Notes: generated from the sequence alone by a model not told the origin. 64,000 bases of DNA from Reticulitermes speratus (GCA_021186555.1 JAJKFL010000007.1:2416501-2480500), one strand, 5' to 3'. Shown: positions 22,501 through 34,377, counted from the stretch's first letter. Program-made: numbers and translations.

Positions 22501-23069
22501 AGGGCCAGGTGACTGGCTGGGTACAGGGCCAGGAGACTGGCTGGGTACAGGGCCAGGTGCCTGGCTGGGTACAGGGCCAGGTGCCTGGCTGGGTACAGGG
22601 CCAGGTGACTGGCTGGGTACAGGGCCAGGAGACTGGCTGGGTACAGGCAGGTGCCTGGCTGGGTACAGGGCCAGGTGCCTGGCTGGGTACAGGGCCAGGT
22701 GACTGGCTGGGTACAGGGCCAGGAGACTGGCTGGGTACAGGGCCAGGAGACTGGCTGGGTACAGGGACAGGTGACTGGCTGGGTACAGGGACAGGTGACT
22801 GGCTGGGTACAGGGCCAGGAGACTGGCTGGGTACAGGGCCAGGAGACTGGCTGGGTACAGGGACAGGTGACTGGCTGGGTACAGGTACAGGTGACTGGCT
22901 GGGTACAGGGCCAGGAGACTGGCTGGGTACAGGGACAGGTGACTGGCTGGGTACAGGGACAGGTGACTGGCTGGGTACAGGGACAGGTGACTGGCTGGGT
23001 ACAGGGACAGGTGACTGGCTGGGTACAGGGACAGGTGACTGGCTGGGTACAGGGACAGGTGACTGGCTG
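19570..23069. repeat. 24-bp G-rich minisatellite, about 146 copies
   Basis: Units are ctggctgggtacagggccag plus gtga, varying at ggccagg/ggacagg and gtga/gaga/gtgc. The array is 3.5 kb, the longest in the window. Units at both ends are exact, while 20570-22400 contains many single-base indels. Every frame on both strands is open, giving artefact frames up to 688 codons. Within units with gtgcc, CCTGGC and GCCAGG form an inverted repeat. Confidence 0.97.
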
Positions 23070-23185
23070 TTGTGGAAACATTAATGAACCTGCGGCTTCC
23101 ATAAAATCCTCAAGTAGCTGAGGACCTGCCACAAGGACCTGCCACAAGTTCGATTTCTGCACGCTGAGTGCAGAAAGGCTGATCC

Positions 23186-23322
23186 TCTGGAAGGGAATTT
23201 ATTTATTTGTTTGTCTACTTATCTATTTACTTAATTATTTGCTTATTTATTTACTTATCTCTTGACTTATTTAATTAATTAATTAATCATCTACTTATTT
23301 ATATATTTACTTATTTCGTTAG
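23186..23322. repeat. T-rich simple repeat (TTTA)n
   Basis: Degenerate atttattt/acttattt tract immediately 5' of a SINE. Confidence 0.75.
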
Positions 23323-23610
23323 TGGGCCGCGATAGCTCAGTCGGTATAGCGACTCGCTACGGGCTGGACGGTCTGGGGATCGAATCCCGGTGGGGGCGAG
23401 ATTTTCAGCACCCGTCCAGACCGGCCCTGGGGCCTACCCAGCCTCCTGTACAATGGGTATCGGGTCATTCCCAGGGGTAAAGTGGCCGGGGCGTGGCGTT
23501 GACCACCCACCTCCATCTAGAGCCGAGGTTAAAGAAAGAGTAGAGCTATACCTCTACTCTCCTTTGGGCCTTCGTGGCCTGTTATAGGGAGAACTTTACC
23601 TTTACCTTTA
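23323..23610 (+). mobile_element. tRNA-derived SINE (family A), complete copy
   Basis: A box TAGCTCAGTCGG near 23333 and B box GGATCGAATCCC at 23377-23388, followed by the family A body (cctcctgtacaatgggtatc) and a tail of ctttacc repeats. The best-preserved family A copy. Confidence 0.88.
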
Positions 23611-23723
23611 TTTATTTCATTATTTATTTACATTTATTGGTTTATTATTTATTTAAGGTCGCTTTCATTTGCCAGATCGCACGGCGCCGTGTGACTGGCG
23701 ACAGCAACTAACGAAATGGAAGG

Positions 23724-24217
23724 AATATTGACAGAAGCTGTCGTGGCCTAATATTGACAGAAGCTGTCGTGGCCTAATATTGACAGAAGCTGTCATGGCC
23801 TAATATTGACAGAAGCTGTCGTGGCCTAATATTGACAGAAGCTGTCATGGCCTAATATTGACAGAAGCTGTCGTGGCCTAATATTGACAGAAGCTGTCAT
23901 GGCCTAATATTGACAGAAGCTGTCGTGGCCTAATATTGACAGAAGCTGTCGTGGCCTAATATTGACAGAAGCTGTCATGGCCTAATATTGACAGAAGCTG
24001 TCGTGGCCTAATATTGACAGAAGCTGTCATGGCCTAATATTGACAGAAGCTGTCGTGGCCTAATATTGACAGAAGCTGTCGTGGCCTAATATTGACAGAA
24101 GCTGTCATGGCCTAATATTGACAGAAGCTGTCGTGGCCTAATATTGACAGAAGCTGTCGTGGCCTAATATTGACAGAAGCTGTCATGGCCTAATATTGAC
24201 AGAAGCTGTCATGGCCT
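23724..24217. repeat. 26-bp minisatellite, exactly 19 copies
   Basis: Units are aatattgacagaagctgtcg plus tggcct, with a G/A variant in gtcgtgg/gtcatgg. The length is exactly 19 x 26 = 494 bp. Each unit holds the inverted repeat GACAG-AAG-CTGTC. Confidence 0.97.
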
Positions 24218-24229
24218 AATCAGAGGCAC

Positions 24230-24430
24230 TATCTTGGCATTTGGGCACGCTGAGGAAAAGAGCGAAAACGTCGGTCAGGATAGCCTGTCTCCTGGCCGAG
24301 ATTTGAACCCGGCGCGTCTCGAATATAGGAAGAATTGCAAAGCGTTCGACCCGACGTTCGACGGCACCGTTCGAACAGTTAAAGGTTCTGTAATAATTCA
24401 GATGTTGTGTGCTCTGAAGTCGCACGGCCT
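24230..24430 (-). mobile_element. possible SINE with tRNA-like B box
   Basis: On the minus strand GGGTTCAAATCTCGG resembles a B box and a weak tRNA-like head lies upstream. There is no second copy in the window to confirm it. Confidence 0.3.
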
Positions 24431-24450
24431 TCGCTAATTAACAAAACAAC

Positions 24451-24935
24451 TCTATGGAGCAGAGTCCTTCCTGAGAAGCTAACAGTTCCTCAGCCAGTCG
24501 CGGGAATTCCAAGCATTTTATAGAACCCGATGGTTCATGACCGTGTTCACAAAACGCCGTGACTCCTTTGTTTCTTGGAGCAGACGAATCTAGTCATCAT
24601 CTCATCACATTTCCTTAAGATCCATTTTAATATTATTTTCCCCTTCTACACCTAGGTCTTCCAAACAGTCTCTTTCCGTCAAGTTTCCCCGCCAAAGCCC
24701 TGTAGGCACATATTTCTTTCCTCCCCCATACGTGCCACATGCCTCGCCCATCTCGTCCTCCTGGATTTGATCAGCCGAATAATATCTGGTGAGGAGTACG
24801 AATCACGAAGCTCCGCCTGATGTAATTTTCCCCACTCTCCTGTTCCTTTATCCCTCTTGTCCAAAAATATCTTCCTAAGCACCCTATTCTTCCTATGTTC
24901 TTCCTTTGATATGAAAGACCAAGTTTCACACCCGC
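24451..24935 (-). mobile_element. RTE-type non-LTR retrotransposon, 3' end fragment
   Basis: The minus strand encodes LIKSRRTRWARHVARMGEE and upstream GEWGKLHQAEL, characteristic of the RTE ORF2 C-terminus. The shared 3' UTR follows at 24451-24540. It is 5'-truncated and frameshifted, so inactive. Confidence 0.82.
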
Positions 24936-25357
24936 GTTAAACAACAGGCAAAATTATAGTGCTGTGTGTTTTCATCGTTACATGACTTTCAGCACGTGTT
25001 TTAACTATACAGATATCTCCACTGCTTCATCAGGTTCTTTCTTTGTAGCAGTCTGCATGCTGTACGTCTCGCCTGTTTATACAGGTGACGTAACACGTAG
25101 TTCATTCAGTGTCTGTTTTCACAATCAGCTCGATATGAGCGCAATTTACAGATGCAATTAGGAAGACAAAACACCTGAATTAACATGTGACCTGTTTCAA
25201 TATTATTTTATCAGGCTGAGAAAATAATACACTTTCCTTTGTTTATCTTCTTCGGTAAATACATAAAAAATAATTTGGAATTCAATTTTAAACTAAACAC
25301 AACGTGCTTCATACACGTCCATTTTTTTTGAAGGTGCGAAAATTTTAAGACGTTGAT
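24936..25357. other. no gene recognised
   Basis: AT-rich sequence with no identifiable feature. Confidence 0.5.
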
Positions 25358-25405
25358 TACGCTACCCTGACATTACGCTACCCTGACATTACGCTACCCT
25401 AACAT
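25358..25405. repeat. 16-bp direct repeat, 3 copies
   Basis: Three units of attacgctaccctgac; the last has gac changed to aac. Confidence 0.85.
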
Positions 25406-25675
25406 TTATATCCGTATTTATTATGGAAGACTTCATTTTCTTGTAATAAATTGCGTAGCACTTTAGCCTCAGCAGAGTACAACTTTGCTGCATTATTAAA
25501 CTTACTGGCATTTGAGAGGAAACCCTAAGCGTTTTATACAATTACACTATATCAAATGCTTTCTGCCTAGTCCTATTTGACCATCGCACACAAATCATTT
25601 AGTAAAAATAAAATACGATAAACAGGCTTCCTCATAATCTTAGTAATTGTCGAAAGAGAAAAGAAAACCGATCTT

Positions 25676-27006
25676 GGATGCTGTTAGAAGTGTACTGTCA
25701 AATTGTATGCTGTTAGAAGTGTACTGTCAAATTGGATGCTGTTAGAAGTGTACTGTCAAATTGGATACTGTTAGAAGTGTACTGTCAAATTGGATACTGT
25801 TAGAAGTGTACTGTCAAATTGGATGCTGTTAGAAGTGTACTGTCAAATTGGATGCTGTTAGAAGTGCACTGTCAAATTGGATGCTGTTAGAAGTGTACTG
25901 TCAAATTGGATGCTGTTAGAAGTGTACTGTAAAATTGGATGCTGTTAGAAGTGTACTGTCAAATTGGATACTGTTAGAAGTGTACTGTCAAATTGGATAC
26001 TGTTAGAAGTGTACTGTCAAATTGGATGCTGTTAGAAGTGTACTGTCAAATTGGATACTGTTAGAAGTTTACTGTCAAATTGGATACTGTTAGAAGTGTA
26101 CTGTCAAATTGTATGCTGTTAGAAGTGTACTGTCAAATTGGATGCTGTTAGAAGTGTACTGTCAAATTGGATACTGTTAGAAATGTACTGTCAAATTGGA
26201 TACTGTTAGAAGTGTACTGTCAAATTGGATACTGTTAGAAATGTACTGTCAAATTGGATGCTGTTAGAAGTGTACTGTCAAATTGGATGCTGTTAGAAGT
26301 GTACTGTCAAATTGGATACTGTTAGAAGTGTACTGTCAAATTGGATACTGTTAGAAGTGTACTGTCAAATTGGATGCTGTTAGAAGTGTACTGTCAAATT
26401 GGATGCTGTTAGAAGTGCACTGTCAAATTGGATGCTGTTAGAAGTGTACTGTCAAATTGGATGCTGTTAGAAGTGTACTGTAAAATTGGATGCTGTTAGA
26501 AGTGTACTGTCAAATTGGATACTGTTAGAAGTGTACTGTCAAATTGGATACTGTTAGAAGTGTACTGTCAAATTGGATGCTGTTAGAAGTGTACTGTCAA
26601 ATTGGATACTGTTAGAAGTTTACTGTCAAATTGGATACTGTTAGAAGTGTACTGTCAAATTGTATGCTGTTAGAAGTGTACTGTCAAATTGGATGCTGTT
26701 AGAAGTGTACTGTCAAATTGGATACTGTTAGAAATGTACTGTCAAATTGGATACTGTTAGAAGTGTACTGTCAAATTGGATACTGTTAGAAGTGTACTGT
26801 CAAATTGGATGCTGTTAGAAGTGTACTGTCAAATTGGATACTGTTAGAAGTGTACTGTCAAATTGGATACTGTTAGAAGTGTACTGTCAAATTGGATGCT
26901 GTTAGAAGTGTACTGTCAAATTGGATACTGTTAGAAGTGTACTGTCAAATTGGATGCTGTTAGAAGTGCACTGTCAAATTGGATGCTGTTAGAAGTGTAC
27001 TGTCAA
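25676..27006. repeat. 29-bp minisatellite, about 46 copies, with 19-unit higher-order repeat
   Basis: Units are ggatgctgttagaagtgtac plus tgtcaaatt. Rare unit variants recur at a fixed distance of 551 bp = 19 units: gaagtgcac at 25861, 26412 and 26963; the tgtaaaatt variant with its agtgtactg at 25921 and 26472; gaagttt at 26064 and 26615; gaaatg at 26180 and 26731. The array is therefore about 2.4 copies of a 19-mer block. Confidence 0.97.
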
Positions 27007-27621
27007 CAAATTAAAGTTATGAAAATATACAGAAACGCTCTTGAAAAATCAGTACTGTGCATTTGAGCCTACAGGTAGCTAAGAGACTTTTCTGAGACAC
27101 TATATGTGAGTACCCACCATAAAAAACATACACGCATATATGCACACGGTTTTCCTCAGTCCCTCCGGCAAACTCCCCGAGAGAAACTTGAAAGTCTCCA
27201 CGACCACTGCCCTCCATTCTTTGCTAGTCATTATTCATGTGGTACTATGCAGTCCCAAGTTACAGTGAGAGGCATTAAATAAACTACAGATAAATGCACA
27301 AATCTGTACATGCCGAAGGAATCGACTGTACCTCAAGTAGACTTTAGGTACGTAGAAACATGTAGAGTGCGTACATATTCGTACGCATACGAAAACCACG
27401 ATAAACACATCGGACCCGTGCGATCCACGTGTAGTTACTTGTACAACCCTGAAACTGAAATCCTTACCAACAAAAGAAGATGTAATAAACGCCACATTCT
27501 AAATCCTACAGTACTTACCCTTCACCAATGTCCTTCATACCACAGCAACAGAAATGGCCGACTTGGGGCTGTAGCACACTCTGTTTGTTGTTAGCTTGAC
27601 ACAAAGATTCGAGAAGTATGA
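27007..27621. other. no gene recognised
   Basis: Short overlapping frames on both strands and no recognisable domain. Confidence 0.5.
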
Positions 27622-27803
27622 ACGTACGTATTCACCAAAATACGTGCTGATATATCACGTACGTATTCACCACAATACGTGCTGATATATCACGTACGTA
27701 TTCACCACAATACGTGCTGATATATCACGTACGTATTCACCACAATACGTGCTGATATATCACGTACGTATTCACCACAATACGTGCTGATATATCACGT
27801 ACG
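27622..27803. repeat. 35-bp minisatellite, 5 copies
   Basis: Units start with acgtacgtattcaccacaat. Five exact-length copies and a partial sixth; only the first differs (accaaaat). Confidence 0.95.
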
Positions 27804-28446
27804 ATGTAGTTTATTTGAAACACTGAATCTGATTAACGAAACTGTACTGACTGAAACACCAAACCAGTTAACCCAACTGCGACAGTCACTTTTTTATTAG
27901 CAATGAATGATGGGTAATGGGACACGTCAGGAAGGGGAAGAGGTTTGGCTGCTTTAATTTGCCATACTGCTGTATTCACATACACATAACTTCCCCTCTG
28001 TGATAGGGAAGGGGAAGTCAAAATAGGTATTGCGCGCTTTAAGAGTTAAGCTTCATCCACTGTGCGGGTATGCTGAAGGTCAAGGAACGAACTACAAACT
28101 GTTTCGTCTGCGGCCGAATCCTCATTTACTTTGCTACTCGAAAGCCAGACCATGCAGAAAATTGTAACTGCTGTACTCTTATAAGTTTTACCAAAACAGT
28201 CATTGTTCCAGGCAGGTTACATAATTAGCTATACCTGACACGTAAATAAACAGCCACATAAACGGCAATTTGCTACCTTCGAAATGATCAGTAAATCTCG
28301 TACAAGTGCAGTCTCACATAGCCCGTGGCAGAAGTTAAACTAGGTCAGACTTCTTAGCAAATTACGTGTACCACTCGGGATATTAAACGAAGGAGTTGTG
28401 TTGTTTCAAAGAATAACAAGACAGACAGTGTACGTATAACTTTACA
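27804..28446. other. no gene recognised
   Basis: No domain-bearing frame and no repeat seen in other parts of the window. Confidence 0.5.
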
Positions 28447-28932
28447 TTGACGTGCGTTCGTGTAACCATTGTTGCCGTGCAAAAGCAATAAGTATTATAT
28501 ATTCTGAATGTGTGTCTGTAGCCTTACTTACCCAGCATGCAATGCGCATATGCCGTATTGTCATCTGTGGCCTGTCTGGCTGTACCATATTTTTCCACAT
28601 TATCTCATAAGCGGCAACATGATCGGGAATGAGTTATTGAACATAAAATGTGTGTTTTGATTTCTTTCGTACAACTTTTGTCTGAAACATTTCTCATTCT
28701 AAGAAGAATTCAGCGAGATATTATCACAAATGTACACATGTCTCCATGTAAAGTACCCGTTATTCTTGTCAGATTTTAATGAAACTTGAACTTTAAAACA
28801 GATTTTTGAAAAGTAATGAAATATCAAATTTTATAAAAAACCGCCCACTTGGAGCCGAGTTGTTCCATGCGGACGGACAGACACACATAACGAAGCTAAT
28901 AGTCGCTTTTCGCAATTTTACAAACACGCATA
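28447..28932 (+). mobile_element. miniature inverted-repeat element, family M, copy 3
   Basis: It matches copy 1 from the left end (ttgacgtgcgttcgtgtaac) through gtcatctgtggcctgtctgg to a right end near acacgcataa. The 114-bp array starts 22 bp after it. Confidence 0.75.
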
Positions 28933-28953
28933 AAAATTCTACGTTCTGCCCAC

Positions 28954-29751
28954 ACAGTGTATTTATGTGTTTTGTGTGGATCTCAGAACAAACAGCGATT
29001 ATTTCACTGTACAGCATTAACTGACTGGTTTGTATAACTGAGACGGAGTGTGTTTACTGCGCGGTACGGACTGTATTTATGTGTTTTGTGTGGATCTCAG
29101 AACAAACAGCGATTATTTCACTGTACAACATTAACTGACTGGTTTGTATAACTGAGACGGAGTGTGTTTACTGCACGGTACGGACTGTATTTATGTGTTT
29201 TGTGTGGATCTCAGAACAAACAGCGATTATTTCACTGTACAACATTAACTGATTGGTTTGTATAACTGAGACGGAGTGTGTTTACTGCACGGTACGGACT
29301 GTATTTATGTGTTTTGTGTGGATCTCAGAACAAACAGCGATTATTTCACTGTACAACATTAACTGACTGGTTTGTATAACTGAGACGGAGTGTGTTTACT
29401 GCACGGTACGGACTGTATTTATGTGTTTTGTGTGGATCTCAGAACAAACAGCGATTATTTCACTGTACAACATTAACTGATTGGTTTGTATAACTGAGAC
29501 GGAGTGTGTTTACTGCGCGGTACGAACTGTATTTATGTGTTTTGTGTGGATCTCAGAACAAACAGCGATTATTTCACTGTACAACATTAACTGACTGGTT
29601 TGTATAACTGAGACGGAGTGTGTTTACTGCACGGTACGGACTGTATTTATGTGTTTTGTGTGGATCTCAGAACAAACAGCGATTATTTCACTGTACAACA
29701 TTAACTGATTGGTTTGTATAACTGAGACGGAGTGTGTTTACTGCGCGGTAC
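28954..29751. repeat. 114-bp minisatellite, 7 copies
   Basis: Units start with ggactgtatttatgtgtttt and contain ctcagaacaaacagcgatta. Copies alternate between actgg and attgg versions from copy 2 on, and the array length is exactly 7 x 114. Part of the unit resembles single-copy sequence at 3925-4010 and 33310-33400, suggesting the array arose from a dispersed element. Confidence 0.95.
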
Positions 29752-29805
29752 GAACGGAGTCTTGAAATAAAATTCAGGTCAATCTTACTCTTTAAGTGGG
29801 CTGTG

Positions 29806-30068
29806 CCATAGCTCAGGCGGTTAGTCGCCGGCCTCTCACCGCGGAGGCCCGGTTTCGATCTCAGGTTGTTTCGTGTGAGATCTGTGGTGGGCACAGTGGT
29901 ATTGGGACAGGCGTGTCTGCGAGTACTTCGGCTTTCCCCTGTCAGTATCATTACAGCAATGCTCCACACGCATATTGATCTACATGCTGCTCTTACATGA
30001 AGGACAAACGGCGAAGCCTGGGAACCGTCCAAAAAGCAATGCTCTTTTGGAAACCGGGGAGCATTGAA
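29806..30068 (+). mobile_element. tRNA-derived SINE (family C)
   Basis: A box TAGCTCAGGCGG followed by a B-box-like GGTTTCGATCTC at tRNA spacing, then a body unlike families A and B. Only a truncated second copy is seen, at 18841. Confidence 0.7.
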
Positions 30069-30337
30069 TAGCAAAGTACTTTCTTTCGCTGAATCCTTAA
30101 GTGATTAATTTTCTTTATCTTCCACGTTGTATTCTTGTAGGTGTAAATAAGCTTAATTTGACTGGCCATAACAACTTCAACTTTCTCATTACCACCGCTT
30201 CACAAGCAATAAACGTCAATCTTTCATTTATTTTACATAATTACTTCCTAGAGATTTTGGTCCTGGGACAATCATTAAGGAAACTGAAACGTATAACAGG
30301 CCTGTAGTAAAATAAGTAGGCACATTAACAGGATTTT

Positions 30338-30572
30338 TCCCCTTTGGCTAGACAGCCTCTTGGGGGCCTAGGCCTTCGAGGCTTCACGATCACACTCGGA
30401 CACACCACACTCGGTAGGACTCCTCTGGAAGAGTGATCAGCCCGTCGCAAAGACCTCTACCTGACAACACACAACACTCACAACAGACAGACATCCATGC
30501 CTTATGCGAGATTCGAGCCCACAATCCCAGCAAGCGAGCGGCCGCAGACCCATGCCTTAGACCGCCTTAGGA
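30338..30572 (-). mobile_element. tRNA-derived SINE (family B)
   Basis: Minus-strand copy; body and head match the copy at 18908, with the B box degenerated (gagattcgagcccac). Confidence 0.8.
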
Positions 30573-31147
30573 ATTACACTCTAGAATACATCAGTAGAAT
30601 TTGTCATCATGAAATTTTACTGCAGATTGGCTTCAGTGTATGTCTTCCTCTGACGTCAACACATTTTCTTCTTAATTTTACAAAGATACGGCTAGTATCA
30701 TGCAATTCTGTTCATTTGTAACTTATCAGGAGAGAGTTTGTCCCCGTGACTGTTATGAAGCACAGCGCCCTTAAGACCGGTGATAAATTTAACAGTAAAT
30801 TAAGTAACGTGACTTTATACTCGACCTTAAAATAACTTCGTGCATATTTCATGCTCTTATGTCGCTAGACTACATCTGTTACTGATGTAGCATAAATTGC
30901 TTGTGAAAGAAAACCTCGACATTTTCTGAAAGCTTTATTTAGCAAAGATACAAAATGGGCTGTGTTTTAATATCGGAATATAATTTCCGTAATTTAGAAA
31001 ACTGCGTTTTTATTATAGTTCATTATTTCGCGTAAAATGAAGACGGCCTAAATAACATATTTATTTCGCAGTAGACACTATCGAGCACAACACTAATCTA
31101 TACGGTATAAAGGTTCTTCGAGGGGGGTTGGCCACTTTCTTCTACGC
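30573..31147. other. no gene recognised
   Basis: AT-rich interval without assignable frames. Confidence 0.5.
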
Positions 31148-31590
31148 CAGTGTTTCCCAAAGTGTTTTGCTCGCGGACCGCTTTTGGCTTCGAAAAACAA
31201 CCACGGATCCTCACATCCTTGCTCACGTATATAGTGTCCGGATGATAGGTATCCAAAATTAGATATTTGTATCTCAGAGCTGATTTTAGCTAGCTACAAA
31301 TACATACCAGTAGCGTAAGCAACAATGAATTGCATGATTTGACATAATTAAACTGACTGTCGCTCGCTTCTGAGTACAGGGAGTTTCTTAATTAGATATT
31401 CTAACGGTCGTACGGAATAAACACATCGCCAATTAAAGAAGTTCCGCGATTATTCTTAACAAAACATTATTCCTTTAAATTTAAAAATAAGCAAACTTCA
31501 AAGTAGCCATTACAGAAATGTATCCACGGATCCCCTGGGAACTGGTCGTGGATCCCTTGGGATCCGTGGAGCACACTTTTGGCACCACTG
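31148..31590. mobile_element. hAT-like miniature element, decayed
   Basis: The ends CAGTGTTTCCCAAA and TTTTGGCACCACTG are imperfect inverted repeats of hAT type. The flanking octamers ttctacgc and gtctagtg match poorly, so the target duplication has decayed or the ends are misplaced. An internal gatcccctgg/gatcccttgg doublet is present. Confidence 0.55.
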
Positions 31591-31767
31591 GTCTAGTGCT
31601 ACAAGCAGACCCTGGGTCGTCATTGCACTAAGAACCTTCCAAAGAACACGCCTGCCTTCACTCACACATCCAGCTCTCAATCTCTATCTCGACCCATCAA
31701 CCCCGATACCTCTCTACCTGTACATCTGCCCGTGTGTCCCTCAATAAATCCATCCACCTCTTCATCT

Positions 31768-32062
31768 AGGGGGACGAGATAGCGTTGTCGGTGCAGGCTA
31801 AATAACCAAGGACTCGTGGTTCGACTACTGACAGAGGCAAGACATTTTAATCTTCTCCAAAGAGTCGTGTCCGGTTCTGGGCCCATCCAACCTCCTTTCC
31901 AATGGATACCGGGCAAACTTACCTTGAGGGTAAAGCGACCGGGGAGTGAGGCTGAACACTCCACCACATCAAGTATAGAGGTTAAGAATTTCTGAAGCTA
32001 TACCTCCATTTCCCACACTCCTTCATGGCTTGCAAAGGGAAAATGTTACCTTTACTTTACCA
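31768..32062 (+). mobile_element. SINE family A, diverged copy
   Basis: A diverged tRNA head (gagatagcgttgtcggtgca; B box degenerate at gtggttcgact), the family body with ccaatggataccgggcaaac, and a tail of ttaccttta. Confidence 0.7.
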
Positions 32063-32582
32063 TTTAACCTACTAACTGTTAGTTCCAAAATATACACTTT
32101 TGTCATCTCACGTTTGTCGTGTCTCATCCACGTGTTTGCTGCCCAGCTTTTTGACTGTTGTGAGAGAAGAGAATAATTCTAATTGGCACAGAAATAATGG
32201 AGTTTCCGAGATGTTCAGACATGCATTAATATAGCAATGTCAGGAATATCTCCTCAACGATTGCGACAGAGCATTTACTCCCTGCTGGCTTTTCATCTTC
32301 TCATGAGATTTCAGAGAATATGCACAATGTACCTCGAAATTGCGCACTCCATCTTCCCTCTCATATAACTGTATTGTGAAACGAAATCCCCAGGTATTGT
32401 TTTCTTCCCCTAATTTTCCTGCCTTGTCGTTGTCTTAGTCTGTGTAAGTGTCTACAATAGAACGTAACTACACTCTACAGAATAAAGTAAGCACTGTGTG
32501 AAGACTATCACCGATATGTTCCGTCGCCATATTACTTCTACAGAAATACAGGATCCAATACTTTGCGACCCATTTCTCCAGT

Positions 32583-32657
32583 CGATAATTACTGTCAATG
32601 TGTTTGTCGTCACTAAAGCCGATAATTACTGTCAATGTGTTTGTCGTCACTAAAGCC
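32583..32657. repeat. 37-38-bp direct duplication
   Basis: Two consecutive copies of cgataattactgtcaatgtg followed by tttgtcgtcactaaagc. Confidence 0.9.
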
Positions 32658-32689
32658 GACAGCTCATTTCGTAAAGTGACAGCTGCTAG

Positions 32690-32862
32690 ACCCACTCTGG
32701 GCCCAACCAGCCTCCTATGCAGTGCGTGCTGCAGGGTCTTTCCTCAAGGGCCTTCGCGTAAAGCTCCACTGGCATCCACTTAGGTCCGAGGTGAAGACGC
32801 AATTGAGCCGTATGCTTCATGGCGGGCACAGCGGTAACTTTGCCTTTACCTTACTAGTGCCA
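32690..32862 (+). mobile_element. SINE family A fragment, headless
   Basis: Body segment ccaaccagcctcctatgcag onward with a terminal tttgcctttacc tail. Confidence 0.6.
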
Positions 32863-32944
32863 TGAACACTTCGCGGTAATGATCAATTTCACACGTTTCA
32901 ATAATCCGTACAGTTGATATCCTCCGGGTAGGTTTTAGAGTCGC

Positions 32945-33009
32945 ATTAGTGCACGCTTATCACCATCAGTGCACACTTATCACCATTAGTGCACACTTAT
33001 CACCATCAG
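32945..33009. repeat. 20-21-bp repeat, 3 copies
   Basis: Three units of agtgcacacttatcaccatc with one G/A and one C/T variant. Confidence 0.85.
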
Positions 33010-33060
33010 TCACCTGAACTTGATTATCGTGACGCTTATTACGAGGCTACATTGATTTTC

Positions 33061-33238
33061 CAAGCCTCCTGTACAATGGGTACCGGGTCTCTTTCCCGGA
33101 GGTAAAGCGGCCGGGGCGTGGAGTTGACCACGCACCCTCATCTAGAGCCGAGGGTTAAAGAAAGAGTAGATCTATACCTTACTCCCCCTCTGGGCCTTCG
33201 TGGCCTGTTCTAGGGAGAAATTTACCTTTACCTTACTT
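33061..33238 (+). mobile_element. SINE family A fragment, 3' part
   Basis: Body from gcctcctgtacaatgggtac to the tttacctttacctta tail; the tRNA head is absent, as in 5'-truncated insertions. Confidence 0.75.
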
Positions 33239-33539
33239 TGATTTTCCAGTTATGCCCATTTAAATACCAGTGGTACCATTTGCTGTAATATTTGGGAACT
33301 CTGAATTTTTTCCGAAACGCATTTATGTGTCCCGTATGATTCTCCTCCCCACACCCATAATAGCAGAGATCGTTTCCCTAAACAGCACTTACGTGTTCGT
33401 ACTTCTAATCGAGACAGGCTGTGTGTTTCTCTAACGTGGGAAGTCAAGTTTTTATGTACATGTTGTTCTAACACTGGCCTCATTGAAGACTTCCACAAGC
33501 ACAGTAAAGCAGCTGACATGCAGACGGTTCGAAGGTAAG

Positions 33540-33980
33540 ATTCGGAGTGCTTCGTGCGATTCGATTAGTTTTACTGGCTGGTGGGTGATTGGATTGGCGC
33601 AGTATTGATCTCCACGTAACAAGGAATAGTGTGTGTAGTCCCGTTCGTCACACGGTGTGCCGTAAGCAGCATCGCACGCAAGCTAACGCGCTACAGCCAG
33701 GCGGGCCAGCGGTGGCACGTGGTACTGCTGTGCGCATGCGCCATGCAGATCCCTCCCGCCAGCGTACCTATTACCTCCCCTACCTACCTAGCGCTCTGCG
33801 TTTTGTTGCAGCAGCCTGAACTGCGCATGTAGCGTTGCGCGCAGTGTGGGCATAGCACTGATAATAGGAGCTGGACTAGCGAGAAACTGTGAACAGGCAC
33901 GAATATGCAAGCGAGAAGCGCTGGACGATTGATACCCTGGACCAGAGAAAGGGCATTCCAGTGCTACAAGTGATGGTAAC
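33540..33980. other. CpG-richer interval, possible promoter-like island
   Basis: Compared with its surroundings this stretch is GC- and CpG-rich (for example gcgttgcgcgcagtgtgggc near 33833). The overlapping frames (33589-33832) have no recognisable product. A transcription start cannot be shown from sequence alone. Confidence 0.25.
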
Positions 33981-33982
33981 AG

Positions 33983-34256
33983 TTGTTACTGAACATAAAA
34001 TGTGTGTTTGGATTTTCTTCACTTTTGTCTGAAACATTTCTCATTGTAAGAAGAATTCAGCGAGATATACTATCATATATGTACCAGGTATTCGTGTAAA
34101 GTACCCGTTATTCTTGTCAGATTTTCGAAAAATACTCAAATATCAAATTTCACGAAAATCTGTCCAGTACGAGCCGAGTTGTTCCATGCGGACGGCTAGA
34201 CACACCGACGTGACGAAGGTAACAGTCGCTTTTCGCAATTTCGCGAACGCGCCTAA
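33983..34256 (+). mobile_element. miniature inverted-repeat element, family M, copy 4 (3' part)
   Basis: It begins within the shared gaacataaaatgtgtgttt segment and ends at the intact right terminus TTCGCGAACGCGCCTAA. The left half is missing. Confidence 0.75.
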
Positions 34257-34377
34257 AAACAGCAAAATGTGCCAGAAACCTGTAGGCAGGCCACTTTAGT
34301 CTCACTAACTTCCACGTGATTCAGATGCAGAAATACTACATACAAATAATTAGAAAATTCCGGGATCAAAACAACTA

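Noticed and set aside
19334-23162. Very long open frames (up to 688 codons) with CTQPVTWP, WVQGQVTG or LGTGPGDW repeats
   Set aside because: A 24-bp unit without stops keeps all frames open on both strands. There is no start context, splice signal or composition change at the array edges.
23323-23400. Functional tRNA gene
   Set aside because: A and B boxes are present but no complete cloverleaf or acceptor pairing; the sequence continues into a SINE body.
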